A DNA stretch of 64,000 bases, from contig CAWEWG010000005.1 in NCBI GenBank assembly GCA_963812795.1, forward strand, positions 1-64,000. Direction: 5' to 3'. Shown piece after piece: positions 32,906 to 41,828 of this stretch. The number at the start of each line of letters is the position of its first letter. The first letter of the stretch is position 1. The position numbers and the translations under genes were made by a program. Origin of the DNA: Hyphomicrobium_A sp963812795. Its GTDB lineage: Bacteria; Pseudomonadota; Alphaproteobacteria; Rhizobiales; Hyphomicrobiaceae. The notes under the pieces are model-generated. The model saw nothing but the letters and a program-made list of their open reading frames with translations, did not search any database and was not told the DNA's origin.

Positions 32906-34981
32906 CTAGCGCCACATCTCGCGCATCTTGGCGCCGACGTTGATGCGCACGCCTTGTGCGGGTGCAGCGCGCGCCGGGGCCCGGCCGCGACAAGCGGCCA
33001 GCTCGCGGCTTCGAAGTGCTTCAGCAGAGCGTTGGGAATGAAGCGCGTGCGCGAGGCATAGACGTGCCGGTCGCCGTGCGCGTTCTGGCCGTGCGTGAAG
33101 AAGCGCTGCGGCACGACGAGGTGCAGGTCGTCCTTGGCGCGCGTCATGGCGACGTAGAGCAGCCGCCGCTCCTCCTCGATCTCGGCGGTCGTGCCGGTGC
33201 CGAGGTCGGAGGGGATGCAGCCGTCGACGACATTGAGGACGAACACCGATTTCCACTCCTGTCCCTTGGCCGAATGGATGGTCGACAGGATCAGATAGTC
33301 CTCGTCCTGCAGCGGCGGGCCGGCTTCGTCGCTGGTGGCGTCCGGCGGATCGAGCGTCAGCTCGGTGAGGAAGCGCTCGCGCGAGGGATAGCCCGCGGCG
33401 ATCTGCTCGAGCTGCACCAGGTCGGCGCGGCGCGGTGCGGCGTCCTCGTGCATGCGTTCGAGGTGCGGGTCGTACCAGTGGCGGGCGTTGGCGATCTCGG
33501 CCGGCCAGCCGGCGCCGCCGACGTGCAGCGCGAGCATTGTCTCGACGAAGCCGGCCCACTCCGCCTCGAGCGACGCGCGGCGGCGTCGGCATCTCGCTGC
33601 AGAGCGGTGATCGGGATGCGAAGCTTCCTGCATGCGGTCGAGCACGCGCTGCGCCGTCGTCGGACCGACGCCCGGCATGAGCTGCAGGAGGCGGAAGCCG
33701 GCGACGCGGTCGCGCGGGTTTTCGGCAAAGCGCAGCAGCGCCAGCAAATCCTTGACGTGCGCGGCGTCGAGGAACTTCAGGCCGCCGAACTTCACGAAGG
33801 GAATGTTGCGCTGGGCGAGCTCGACCTCGAGCGGGCCCGAATGATGCGAGGCGCGGAACAGCACGGCCTGGTGCTTCAGCAGGGCACCGGCCTCGCGGTT
33901 CTCCAGCACGCGCTCGACGATGTAGCGCGCCTGGTCGGCCTCATCGCGCACGGCGACGAGGCGCGGGCGCTCGGCGGCCTCGCGATCGGTCCACAGGTTC
34001 TTGGTGAAGCGCTCGGCGGCGAGATCGATGACGCCGTTGGCGGCGGCGAGGATCGGTTGCGTCGAGCGGTAGTTGCGGTCGAGCGTGACGATCTCGGCCG
34101 GCGGATCGAAGTGCGCCGGGAAGTCGAGGATGTTGCGCACGGTGGCGGCGCGGAACGAATAGATCGACTGCGCGTCGTCGCCGACGACGGTGAGGCCGCG
34201 CCCGTCGCGCTTCAGCGCCAGCAGGATCGAGGCCTGCAGCCGGTTGGTGTCCTGGTATTCGTCGACCAGCACGTGATCGAAGCGGCCGCCGATGTCCTCG
34301 GCGATGGCCGGGTCGGCCACCATCTGCGCCCAGTAGAGCAGCAGGTCGTCGTAATCGAGCACGTTCTGGCGCTGCTTGGCTTCGACGTAGGCGGCGAACA
34401 GCTCCTTCAATTCCTTCGACCACGCCGTGCACCACTTGAACGACGCGTGCAGCACGTCGTCGATGCGGCAGCTCGGCGTTGACGCAGCGCGAGTAGATGG
34501 CGAGGCACGTGCCCTTGGTGGGGAAGCGGCTCTCGGTCTTCGAGAAGCCGAGCGCGTGCCGCACGAGGTTCATCAGGTCGGCGCTGTCTTCGCGGTCGTG
34601 GATGGTGAAGGCCGGGTCGAGGCCGATCTGCTCGGCGTAGTCGCGCAGCAGCCGCGCGCCGATGCCGTGGAAGGTGCCGGCCCAGGCGAGCGCGTCGGTC
34701 GTGGCGCCGCTGCCGCCGAGCACGTTGCGGGTGATGCGCTCGACGCGCCGCGCCATCTCCACGGAGGCGCGGCGCGAGAAGGTCATGAGCAGGATGCGGC
34801 GCGGATCGGCGCCGTTGACGATCAGATGCGCGACGCGGTGGGCGAGCGTGTTGGTCTTGCCCGAGCCGGCGCCGGCGATGACGAGCAGAGGCGCGGCGGG
34901 ACGCGTATCGCGCTCGCCGATGCCATGCTCGACGGCGCGCCGCTGCTGCGGATTGAGCTTTTCGAGATGAGCGAGGGCCAT
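32906..34981 (-). CDS. UvrD/PcrA-like superfamily 1 DNA helicase, several frameshifts
   Basis: The start ATG (34981) gives LEKLNPQQRRAVEHG (Q-motif) and Walker A VIAGAGSGKTNTLAHRVA. Motif Ia follows (LLMTFSRRAS), then after a break near 34450-34490 YDDLLLYWAQM, Walker B VLVDEYQDTN, VGDDAQSIYSFR, LDRNYRST, LSTIHSAKGQEW and LLYVAMTRAKDDLHL. Near 32960 the frame slips again: the family-like end VRINVGAKMREMWR stops at 32906, whereas the other frame runs to 32869. The 33560-33610 stretch is also disturbed. The length, about 690 residues, fits the family. The enzyme unwinds DNA in repair. All helicase motifs are kept, so indel errors are likely. Confidence 0.88.
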
Positions 34982-35061
34982 CGGCGCAGTGAAGCTGATT
35001 CTCGTTTTGTTCACAAACAGGCCGAAACGTCTTTCCGTGGATGTTGCCAGCGGCCGTGCAT

Positions 35062-35087
35062 GGAACGGCGAGATCAATGCCACCGTT
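35062..35087 (+). promoter_or_regulatory. EcfG general-stress promoter for a plus-strand stress gene run
   Basis: GGAAC (35062-35066), a 17-base spacer and CGTT (35084-35087) match the EcfG consensus exactly. The -10 is 27 bases before the ATG of the 58-residue protein at 35115. The genes that follow on the same strand up to 38886 are closely spaced. Confidence 0.78.
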
Positions 35088-35114
35088 GTACTCGCAAACG
35101 TCAGGAGGATCCCC

Positions 35115-35291
35115 ATGGCCGACAAGAAGATCGACTTCGAGCATGAAGTGGGTGGTTTCAACCCCGAGCGGCGCGACGAAAAGCCGAAAACACAGGTTGG
35201 TCCGGCGCCTACTGACGACCCGCGCGGCAAGGCGACTCCCGATCTCAAGAACAAGATCGACAAGAAGCGCACACAAGTCTCGCCTGACTAA
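35115..35291 (+). CDS. Small hydrophilic protein of unknown function
   Basis: A 58-residue, highly charged product (MADKKIDFEHEVGGFNPERR at the start, many Lys and Asp, no hydrophobic segment), probably disordered. I do not recognise a family. The ATG has AGGAGG 7 bases upstream and an exact EcfG promoter further upstream, so it is very likely expressed under stress. The next gene starts 11 bases after its stop. Confidence 0.75.
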   Translation: MADKKIDFEHEVGGFNPERRDEKPKTQVGPAPTDDPRGKATPDLKNKIDKKRTQVSPD

Positions 35292-35302
35292 GGAGCGACG
35301 TC

Positions 35303-35482
35303 ATGGCAGCCAGGAAGACATCACGCTCGGCGTCGAAGGACGTGAAGCGCGCAATGAGCAAGCGCAAGCGCGGCACCCTCAAGAGCGGCAGCGGCCGGAA
35401 GGTGACGAGCCGCAAGCAGGCCGTCGCCATCGGTCTGAGCGAGGCGCGCAAGAAGGGCAAGAAGGTCGCCAGGAAGAAGTAG
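35303..35482 (+). CDS. DUF6496-type small Lys/Arg-rich protein
   Basis: A 59-residue, very basic product containing KRKRGTLKSGSGRKVTSRKQ then AVAIGLSEARKKGKK, the core of the DUF6496 family, which resembles plasmid-stabilisation or histone-like small proteins. An AAGGAG stands ahead of the ATG. It probably binds nucleic acid, judging only by charge. It lies 11 bases after the 58-residue gene, so the two are co-transcribed from the EcfG promoter. Confidence 0.82.
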   Translation: MAARKTSRSASKDVKRAMSKRKRGTLKSGSGRKVTSRKQAVAIGLSEARKKGKKVARKK

Positions 35483-35587
35483 CGACAATCGGGCGTTGCG
35501 CTGGACTTTTCGTCGACAGTCGAAAGGAACAATCGGGCGCTCTGTCACATTGCACGCTGAGAGTGGATCACGCCCGGAGCAGCTCGC

Positions 35588-36763
35588 ATGAAGGCCCTCG
35601 TCTGGCACGGTAAGGAAGACATTCGGTACGATACGGTTTCCGATCCCGAGATCGAGGACGACCGCGACGCCGTCATCAAGGTCACGAGTTGCGCCATCTG
35701 CGGCTCGGATCTCCACCTGTTCCACAACTTCATCCCCGCCATGCTACCCGGCGACATCATGGGCCATGAGATGATGGGCGAAGTGGTTGAAGTCGGCAAA
35801 GGCGTCAACGGACATCTCAAGAAAGGCGATCGCATCGTCGTACCCTTCACCATCTGGTGCGGCGATTGCGAGCAGTGCAAGCGCGGCAACTATTCCGTCT
35901 GCGAGACGACCAATCGCAAGCGCGACTTGGCCGACAAGGTATTCGGCCACGGCACCGCGGGCCTGTTCGGCTACACACACCTGACCGGCGGCTATCCCGG
36001 CGGGCAGGCCGAATACCTGCGCGTACCATTTGCCGACACCACGCACGTGAAGGTTCCCGACAGTCTTTCAGACGAGCAGGTTCTGTTCCTTGGCGACATC
36101 CTGCCGACGGGTTGGCAGGGCGCGGTTCAGTGTGACATCCAGCCTACCGATACCGTCGCCATCTGGGGATGTGGACCGGTGGGCCAGATGGCCATCCGCA
36201 GTGCCGTGCTGCTGGGTGCAAAGCAAGTCGTCGCCATCGACCGCCTGCCGGAGCGGCTGAGCATGGCGGAAGCTGGCGGCGCCATCCCGATCAACTTCGA
36301 AACCGAGAGCGTCGTCGATCGGCTCAATGAGTTGACCGACAATAAGGGACCGGAAAAGTGCATCGACGCAGTCGGCCTGGAGTCGCACGTATCGTTTGCG
36401 CAGCCCGACACGATCTACGATCGCGCCAAACAGATGATGATGCTGGAAAGCGATCGGCCGCACGTATTGCGCGAGATGATCTATGTGTGTCGTCCGGCCG
36501 GCACCATCTCCATTCCTGGCGTCTATAGCGGCCTGGTCGACAAGATCCCCATGGGCATCGCCATGAACAAGGGACTGACGTTCCGCATGGGGCAGACGCA
36601 TGTCAACCGGTGGACCGACGACCTTCTCCACCGCATCGAGGAAGGTCAGATCGATCCGTCGTTCGTCATCACGCACACCGTGCCTCTCGAGAAGGGGCCG
36701 GAGATGTACAAGGTGTTCCGCGACAAGCAGGACAGTTGCGTGAAGGTCGTCCTCAAACCCTGA
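35588..36763 (+). CDS. Zinc-dependent alcohol dehydrogenase (MDR family)
   Basis: The 391-residue product has catalytic zinc ligands in SCAICGSDLHLFH and GHEMMGEVVEVG, a structural zinc site with four Cys in CGDCEQCKRGNYSVC, and the nucleotide fold motif AIWGCGPVGQMAIRSAVLLG. The insertion and overall length place it near the glutathione-independent formaldehyde dehydrogenase-like or threonine-dehydrogenase-like MDR enzymes common in rhizobial stress islands. The substrate is not established. A weaker EcfG-like sequence (GGAAC, 17 bases, CATT) at 35526-35551 precedes it. Confidence 0.9.
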   Translation: MKALVWHGKEDIRYDTVSDPEIEDDRDAVIKVTSCAICGSDLHLFHNFIPAMLPGDIMGHEMMGEVVEVGKGVNGHLKKGDRIVVPFTIWCGDCEQCKRGNYSVCETTNRKRDLADKVFGHGTAGLFGYTHLTGGYPGGQAEYLRVPFADTTHVKVPDSLSDEQVLFLGDILPTGWQGAVQCDIQPTDTVAIWGCGPVGQMAIRSAVLLGAKQVVAIDRLPERLSMAEAGGAIPINFETESVVDRLNELTDNKGPEKCIDAVGLESHVSFAQPDTIYDRAKQMMMLESDRPHVLREMIYVCRPAGTISIPGVYSGLVDKIPMGIAMNKGLTFRMGQTHVNRWTDDLLHRIEEGQIDPSFVITHTVPLEKGPEMYKVFRDKQDSCVKVVLKP

Positions 36764-36777
36764 GCGCAGGAGACAAC

Positions 36778-37335
36778 ATGAACGCCATCATCAAGTATCT
36801 CCGCGCTGAGAACGATCCCGAGATCGTCAAAACCGGCCCGAGCTCGCTAACGTCCGCGGACAAACTCGGCAAGGGGCTTGGTTGGCTAGGGCTGGCGCTT
36901 GGTGCTGCGCAGCTGTTCGCGGGGCGCCGCATCGCCGACGCCATGGGGCTTGATGGGAAGCTTGGGCTCCTTCGCCTTTCCGGCGCTCGTGACATCGGCG
37001 CGGCCATGATGACGTTGTCGCCCGACCGGCGCTTCGGCCTTTGGGGCCGCGTCGGCGGTGACGTCATGAACGCAATGCTGGCGGCAACTGCTCTCGGCGC
37101 GCCGCATCCTCAGCAGCGTCGGAACGCGCAGCTTGCATTGGCGGCGACGGTCGGCATCGCGCTTCTCGACGTGATCGCGGCGCGTTCCGTATCGGCCGAA
37201 CAGCGCCGCACCGGCAGACCACGCAATTTCGGCAACCGAAGTGGTTATCCGCATGGCGTCGCGGCCGCACGCGGCGGTGCAAAAGATTTCACCACCCCGC
37301 GCGATATGCGTGCCGGGTTCGCCGCGGTGCGCTAG
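36778..37335 (+). CDS. Membrane protein of unknown function following the dehydrogenase
   Basis: The 185-residue product has hydrophobic segments near residues 35-50 (LGWLGLALGAAQLFAG), 85-105 and 120-135 (LALAATVGIALLDVIAA), with a basic hydrophilic C-terminus. Proteins of this form, often annotated cyclase/dehydrase or DUF4267-like, recur beside such dehydrogenases. I cannot assign a function. GCAGGAG lies just before the ATG, 14 bases after the dehydrogenase stop, so the two are co-transcribed. Confidence 0.7.
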   Translation: MNAIIKYLRAENDPEIVKTGPSSLTSADKLGKGLGWLGLALGAAQLFAGRRIADAMGLDGKLGLLRLSGARDIGAAMMTLSPDRRFGLWGRVGGDVMNAMLAATALGAPHPQQRRNAQLALAATVGIALLDVIAARSVSAEQRRTGRPRNFGNRSGYPHGVAAARGGAKDFTTPRDMRAGFAAVR

Positions 37336-37365
37336 GCTGGCGGCGCAACAACGGCGTTGTGCCCG

Positions 37366-38148
37366 ATGGCAAATAAGCTCGCCAAATATCGCTCGAAGCG
37401 CGATTTCGAGAAGACACAGGAGCCGAGCGGCGCGACTGCCGTGCGCAAGGCCGAATATCCGCGCTTCGTCATCCAGAAGCACGATGCTTCGCGTCTGCAC
37501 TACGACTTGCGCCTCGAGCACGACGGCGTCTTCAAGTCGTGGGCGGTCACCAAGGGGCCCTCGCTCAACCCGAAGGACAAGCGCCTCGCAGTCGAGGTCG
37601 AGGACCATCCGCTCGACTACGGCGACTTCGAGGGCACGATCCCCAAGGGAGAGTATGGCGGCGGCACAGTGATGCTGTGGGACCGCGGCTTCTGGCTTCC
37701 CGAAGGGACCGACGATATCGACGCGGCGCTGCGCAAGGGGGAGCTCAAGTTCGTCCTTGCCGGCGACAAACTGCAGGGGGGATGGGTGCTCGTGCGCCTG
37801 AAGAACGACCGCGACGGCAGCGGTAAGCGCAACAACTGGCTGTTGATCAAGCACAAGGACGAGTGGTCGACCAGCGATGGCGAGGCGGCGATCCGCAAGG
37901 ATAAATCCGTCGCCTCCGGCCGCACGATGCAGCAGATCGCCGAAGGCAAAGGCAAGGCGCCGACGCCGTTCATGCTGTCGGCCAAGCACGGCGGCGCCAA
38001 ACCCGATGCCGTGTGGCACTCCAACAGGAGCGAAAAGACCGCGACGCCGCCGGCCGCCAAGAAAGCGGCGGCCAAGCGCAAGGCGCCGAGCAAGAAGCCC
38101 GGCAAGAAGCATGCCGCCAAGCGCGCTGCCGGCGCGCGCCGCGCCTAG
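37366..38148 (+). CDS. Stand-alone LigD-type 3'-phosphoesterase with a histone-like tail
   Basis: The PE domain of bacterial NHEJ ligase LigD trims 3' ends. Residues 1 to about 215 show its conserved core: RFVIQKHDASRLHYDLRLEH, FKSWAVTKGPSLNP, VEDHPLDYGDFEGTIPKGEY, and GGWVLVRLKNDRDG with NNWLLIKHKD. The ATG at 37366 starts MANKLAKYRSKRDF as in PE proteins. Residues 225-260 form a Lys/Ala/Pro-rich tail (KKAAAKRKAPSKKPGKKHAA) like histone H1, which would bind DNA. No ligase, polymerase or Ku gene is in the window. It probably acts in repair of damaged ends. Confidence 0.9.
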   Translation: MANKLAKYRSKRDFEKTQEPSGATAVRKAEYPRFVIQKHDASRLHYDLRLEHDGVFKSWAVTKGPSLNPKDKRLAVEVEDHPLDYGDFEGTIPKGEYGGGTVMLWDRGFWLPEGTDDIDAALRKGELKFVLAGDKLQGGWVLVRLKNDRDGSGKRNNWLLIKHKDEWSTSDGEAAIRKDKSVASGRTMQQIAEGKGKAPTPFMLSAKHGGAKPDAVWHSNRSEKTATPPAAKKAAAKRKAPSKKPGKKHAAKRAAGARRA

Positions 38149-38235
38149 CGGCTGGAGCACGCGGCTCAACGTTCCTATCGAACTCGAGCCGATACAGGCG
38201 CGGCGCCGTTTCATTGCCGCGAGACTGCTGTATTG

Positions 38236-38886
38236 ATGGCCTGCATGGCAGTGGGATCGGCACAGACAAGGCGCGCGGCCGAAGGCGGGCTGCGCGCGCT
38301 CGAAGGGGGTGAGCTGCCGACGTCGACGGTGGCGCTCGCCAAGTTTCTCATCGGCAAGGTTCTCGTGCGCGATGGCGGCGAAGGTCGCGTCTCCGGCCGG
38401 ATCGTCGAGGCCGAGGCCTACCCGCCGGGCGATGACGCTTGCCACGCGCGCAGCGGCCGCACGCGGCGCAACTCTTCGCTGTTCCTGCACACGGGGCACG
38501 TCTACGTCTATCGCGCCTATGGCATCAGCATGATGCTCAACATCTCGAGCGAGGTCGAAGGCGTCGGCGCCGGCGTGCTCATCCGCGCGGTGGAACCGAT
38601 CGCCGGCATCGACATCATGCGCCGGCGACGCGGCATCGACGACGTCTATCGGCTGACGCGCGGCCCCGGTTGTCTGGCGCAAGCGTTCGGCATCGACTTA
38701 TCACTGGACGGCACCGCCTATGCCGCCGGCAACGCGCTGTGGCTTGCCGACGACGGCGCCCCATTGCCGAAGATCGGCAGCTCGGTGCGCATCGGCATCA
38801 CACGCAATGCCGGCATGCGGTGGCGGTATTTCGTGCGCGACAATCGCTGGGTCAGCGGTCCGGCGCGTCTGAACGCGGAGCAATGA
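38236..38886 (+). CDS. 3-methyladenine DNA glycosylase (AAG/Mpg family)
   Basis: The 216-residue product has the AAG fold: LAKFLIGKVLVRDGG, GRIVEAEAYPPGDDACHARS (with the catalytic Glu of VEAEAY), TRRNSSLFLHTGHVYVYRAY (with the DNA-intercalating Tyr region), GVLIRAVEPIAGIDIMRRRR and RGPGCLAQAFGID. It excises alkylated bases. The start is an ATG at 38236 (another at 38245). It follows the phosphoesterase gene by 87 bases on the same strand, and the two make a DNA repair pair in the stress region. Confidence 0.93.
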   Translation: MACMAVGSAQTRRAAEGGLRALEGGELPTSTVALAKFLIGKVLVRDGGEGRVSGRIVEAEAYPPGDDACHARSGRTRRNSSLFLHTGHVYVYRAYGISMMLNISSEVEGVGAGVLIRAVEPIAGIDIMRRRRGIDDVYRLTRGPGCLAQAFGIDLSLDGTAYAAGNALWLADDGAPLPKIGSSVRIGITRNAGMRWRYFVRDNRWVSGPARLNAEQ

Positions 38887-39014
38887 TAGATTCATCTTCC
38901 GCTGACGGGATTCAGCGTCGAGATGCCGAGTGTTGCTGAACAGTATCGATTGCCGGCTGCGCGCAGAGCGCAGCGCCTTTCATATTGACACGCGCCTCTT
39001 ACTGCGACCGTTTA

Positions 39015-39217
39015 GTGCCGTGACGGTTTCGCCTGCGCACGTCATGTGTGTAGTCGATGAAAATGGGAACACGGTGAGACGCAATGTCGAAGCCGAGGCT
39101 GCTCCCGCAACTGTAAGCGGCAAGTTTCTCCCGCATATGCCACTGGTGCTTCGCTTTGGAGCGCCGGGAAGGTCGGAAAGAAACGCTCGAGCCGCGAGCC
39201 AGGAGACCTGCCGTCAC
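39015..39217 (+). promoter_or_regulatory. Cobalamin riboswitch upstream of the first TonB receptor
   Basis: The hallmarks of the class are present. A closing stem GTGACGG (39017-39023) pairs with CCGTCAC (39211-39217). Inside are AAAATGGGAACACGGTG (39060-39076), GCTCCCGCAACTGTAAGCGG, ATGCCACTGG, the CCGGGAAGG segment and the B12 box GAGCCAGGAGACCTGCC near 39196-39212. It should bind adenosylcobalamin and repress the receptor gene. The start codon is about 250 bases further on, so control is not by direct masking of that ribosome site alone. The remainder of 38887-39464 holds only a small leader ORF. Confidence 0.95.
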
Positions 39218-39306
39218 AAGTCGCCCATTCTCCGTGCGGGACGCTCGGGGGAACGGATAGCCCGTAGTGGCGGCTGATGTGCAACCGAAGGGGAGCTACG
39301 TCAGGC

Positions 39307-39339
39307 ATGTCATTCTACGGTGTCATTTCCCGACACTAA
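39307..39339 (+). CDS. Ten-codon leader ORF between riboswitch and receptor gene
   Basis: ATG to TAA encodes MSFYGVISRH. A purine-rich GAAGGGGAG ends 9-10 bases upstream. The second riboswitch leader carries the same ORF at 61666-61698 (MQFYGVIPRH). An indel between the two leaders lies before the ATG, while inside the ORF differences are substitutions only, one of them synonymous (CGA/AGA). This pattern fits a translated leader peptide that may couple riboswitch state to receptor expression. No protein evidence is available. Confidence 0.5.
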   Translation: MSFYGVISRH

Positions 39340-39464
39340 CCGTCATTGGAGCAGGTTCGCATTCGTTGCGGTGCCAGCACCGCGAACGCGTGTGTGTGCG
39401 CCTGCAGTAGAGTGCGTTCGGGCGAGGTTCCTCCGCGTAGCGTTTTTGCGTATCGGAGGGTTCG

Positions 39465-41774
39465 ATGTATTTGCGTTTGCCGCCATCGGCGTTTCTCGCT
39501 GTCCTATCAGTAGTTCTCGCTGGGTTTACTCAGCAGGCTGTTGCCCAATCAACCGCTTCACCGACGCCGGCCGCGGAGCCGTTGCCGCCGCTCGAAGTGA
39601 CGACGGGCCAGCCGAAAAAAAAGACGGCAAAAGCCAAGTCAAAGTCCAAGGCGCCGGCGCCTGTTGTTCAGGCTGGCGCTTCACCGCCGGTCGTAACCGG
39701 CGCGGACAGTGCCGGAGGCGCTGGTGAGGGGGCGACGAAGCCCGGCCTCAATCTTGAAATTCCCAGCACAACGGGCAGCCGCCTCGGGCTGACGCCGCTG
39801 GAGACGCCGGCGAGCATCGAGATCATCCCCGGTGTGACCATCCAGGAGCGCGGGCAAAACAATGTCGTCGACGCGGTGACGCAGAACGCCGTCGGCTTCA
39901 CCTCGACGTCCTCGCCTGGCAATGGCTGGTCGCAATTCAGCACGCGCGGTTTCGGCGGCAACAACTCGGTGATGCAGCTCTACGACGGCACGCGCCTCTA
40001 CGTCGGCTCGGGAACCGTCACCTTCCCGTTCGACACTTGGTCGGTAGAGCGCATCGAGGTGCTGCATGGCCCGGCCTCTGTACTCTATGGCGAAGGCGCC
40101 ATCGGCGGCGTGATCAACGTCGTTCCGAAGGGGCCGACCGACTACTTCACGGCCGAGGGCGAGGTCGCCTACGGCACCGACAACACCCGACGCTTCGGCG
40201 TCGGTGCGGGTGGTCCCGCGACCGACCAGCTCGGATATCGCATCGATATCAGTGGGCTACAATCGGACGGCTGGCTCGACCAAGAAGGCGACTTCAGCAA
40301 GCTCGCCATCTCCGGCGCTGTGACCTACAAGCCGACCAGTGACTTGAAGTTCACGCTGTCCAACGACTTCGGCGACCAGTCGCCGATGCGCTACCTCGGC
40401 ACGCCGCTAATCAATGGCAGCATTCCGGATGCGATCCGCTTCACGAACTTCAACGTCCGCGACAGCGAGCTCGACTTCCGGGATAACTGGACCCAGCTCA
40501 AGACAGAATGGGCGCCGAGCGACTGGTTCAGCGTGCGCAACGTTGCCTACCGCCTGACCAGTAAGCGGCATTGGAAGGAAGCCGAGCGGTACACGTACAA
40601 CGGCGTGACCGGTATGGTCGACCTGGGTGATTTCCTTGAGATCTATCACGACCAGGAGCAGATCGGGAGCCGCTTCGACGCAACGCTGCGCGCCAACCTT
40701 GGCGGCGGCGTCAAGAACGAGTTGGTCGCCGGCTTCGACGTGAACCGCATCACGTTCAAGCACGCCAACAACTACAATGGCGTGGGTGGCGGCGTGCAGT
40801 TTGACGATCTCGCCAGTGTGGATCCGTTCAACTTCGTGCCGGTGTCATTCATCAACACCATAGGCACATCTCCATCCTTCGAGACGACAACCAATCAGTA
40901 CGCGCTGTTCGCCGAGGATCGGTTGACCCTGACGCCTGAGCTCACCCTGGTCGCCGGCATCCGCTTCGACCACCCGAGCTGCGAGCGTGAGCGGCTCAGC
41001 AACAATGTGGCGAACGCTAATCAGCGGCCGTATGAAACGAGCTTCTCTGCCACAACGTGGCGGGTGGGCGCCGTCTATTCGCCTATCCGGGATCTCGCGT
41101 TCTATGGTCAGTACGCGACGGGTGCGGATCCGGCCTCCGGAGACGACAGCCTGCTGAGCCTCAATAACGCCGGTTCGCAGCTTGTGCTAACGACTGGCCG
41201 GCAGATCGAGATCGGCGCCAAACAGTCGTTCTGGAGCGGACGCGGCGAGTGGACGCTTGCCGGCTACGACATCGAAAAGCAGAACGTGAAGTCGGCCGAC
41301 CCCAACCAACCGCTAATCGTGCGGCAGGTTGGCCAGCAGTCGTCGCGTGGTGTTGAAGCCGCGGTCGCACTGCAGCTGACGGATACGCTACGTTACGAGG
41401 GTAACGTTGCGGTTCTCCAGGCGCGTTACGACCAATTCATCAGCGATGGCGAAGACTTCTCCGGCAACCGGCCGAACAACGTGCCGCAGCAGGTCGTCAA
41501 CAACTGGCTGTCGTGGGCCTTCCTGCCGCAGTGGGAGGGTCATGTCGGCGTGCGCTGGGTCGGCGACATGTATGGCAACGACTCCAACACCTACAAGCGG
41601 CCGGCGTTCACGGTGGTGAACCTTGGCCTCGACTACGATGTGACGGAGAAGAGCGAGATCGCCCTGCGCGTCTACAATGTCTTTGACGAGGTATACGCGA
41701 CCTCACGCGGCACGACGCAGTGGCAGCTGGCGCCGCCGCGCACCGGGGAGGTGGTCTACCGCGTCAAGTACTGA
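39465..41774 (+). CDS. TonB-dependent outer-membrane receptor, probable cobalamin/corrinoid uptake
   Basis: The 769-residue product has a signal peptide ending QAVAQ, an unusual Lys/Ala/Pro-rich periplasmic linker (KKKTAKAKSKSKAPAP), a plug domain (PASIEIIPGVTIQERGQNNV, TRGFGGNNSVMQLYDGTRLY, IEVLHGPASVLYGEGAIGGV) and a beta-barrel ending in YRVKY with the aromatic terminal residue used for outer-membrane insertion. The plug style resembles siderophore-type receptors more than E. coli BtuB, but the cobalamin riboswitch upstream points to corrinoid uptake. GGAGG precedes the ATG. A paralogue with the same leader lies at 61823. Confidence 0.9.
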   Translation: MYLRLPPSAFLAVLSVVLAGFTQQAVAQSTASPTPAAEPLPPLEVTTGQPKKKTAKAKSKSKAPAPVVQAGASPPVVTGADSAGGAGEGATKPGLNLEIPSTTGSRLGLTPLETPASIEIIPGVTIQERGQNNVVDAVTQNAVGFTSTSSPGNGWSQFSTRGFGGNNSVMQLYDGTRLYVGSGTVTFPFDTWSVERIEVLHGPASVLYGEGAIGGVINVVPKGPTDYFTAEGEVAYGTDNTRRFGVGAGGPATDQLGYRIDISGLQSDGWLDQEGDFSKLAISGAVTYKPTSDLKFTLSNDFGDQSPMRYLGTPLINGSIPDAIRFTNFNVRDSELDFRDNWTQLKTEWAPSDWFSVRNVAYRLTSKRHWKEAERYTYNGVTGMVDLGDFLEIYHDQEQIGSRFDATLRANLGGGVKNELVAGFDVNRITFKHANNYNGVGGGVQFDDLASVDPFNFVPVSFINTIGTSPSFETTTNQYALFAEDRLTLTPELTLVAGIRFDHPSCERERLSNNVANANQRPYETSFSATTWRVGAVYSPIRDLAFYGQYATGADPASGDDSLLSLNNAGSQLVLTTGRQIEIGAKQSFWSGRGEWTLAGYDIEKQNVKSADPNQPLIVRQVGQQSSRGVEAAVALQLTDTLRYEGNVAVLQARYDQFISDGEDFSGNRPNNVPQQVVNNWLSWAFLPQWEGHVGVRWVGDMYGNDSNTYKRPAFTVVNLGLDYDVTEKSEIALRVYNVFDEVYATSRGTTQWQLAPPRTGEVVYRVKY

Positions 41775-41786
41775 GACGTGAGACCG

Positions 41787-41828
41787 GCGCCGTGACCCAT
41801 CGCGCCATCGACGGGTCACGGCGCTTTT
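41787..41828 (+). terminator. Intrinsic terminator between the receptor gene and cobB
   Basis: GCGCCGTGACCC (41787-41798) pairs perfectly with GGGTCACGGCGC (41813-41824), then TTTT. It lies between convergent genes; the T-run favours the plus-strand receptor transcript, but the stem could also act on the minus-strand cob transcript. Confidence 0.88.

Noticed and set aside
35526..35551. Possible EcfG promoter before the alcohol dehydrogenase
   Set aside because: The -35 GGAAC is perfect, but the -10 reads CATT rather than CGTT; kept only as a weak candidate.
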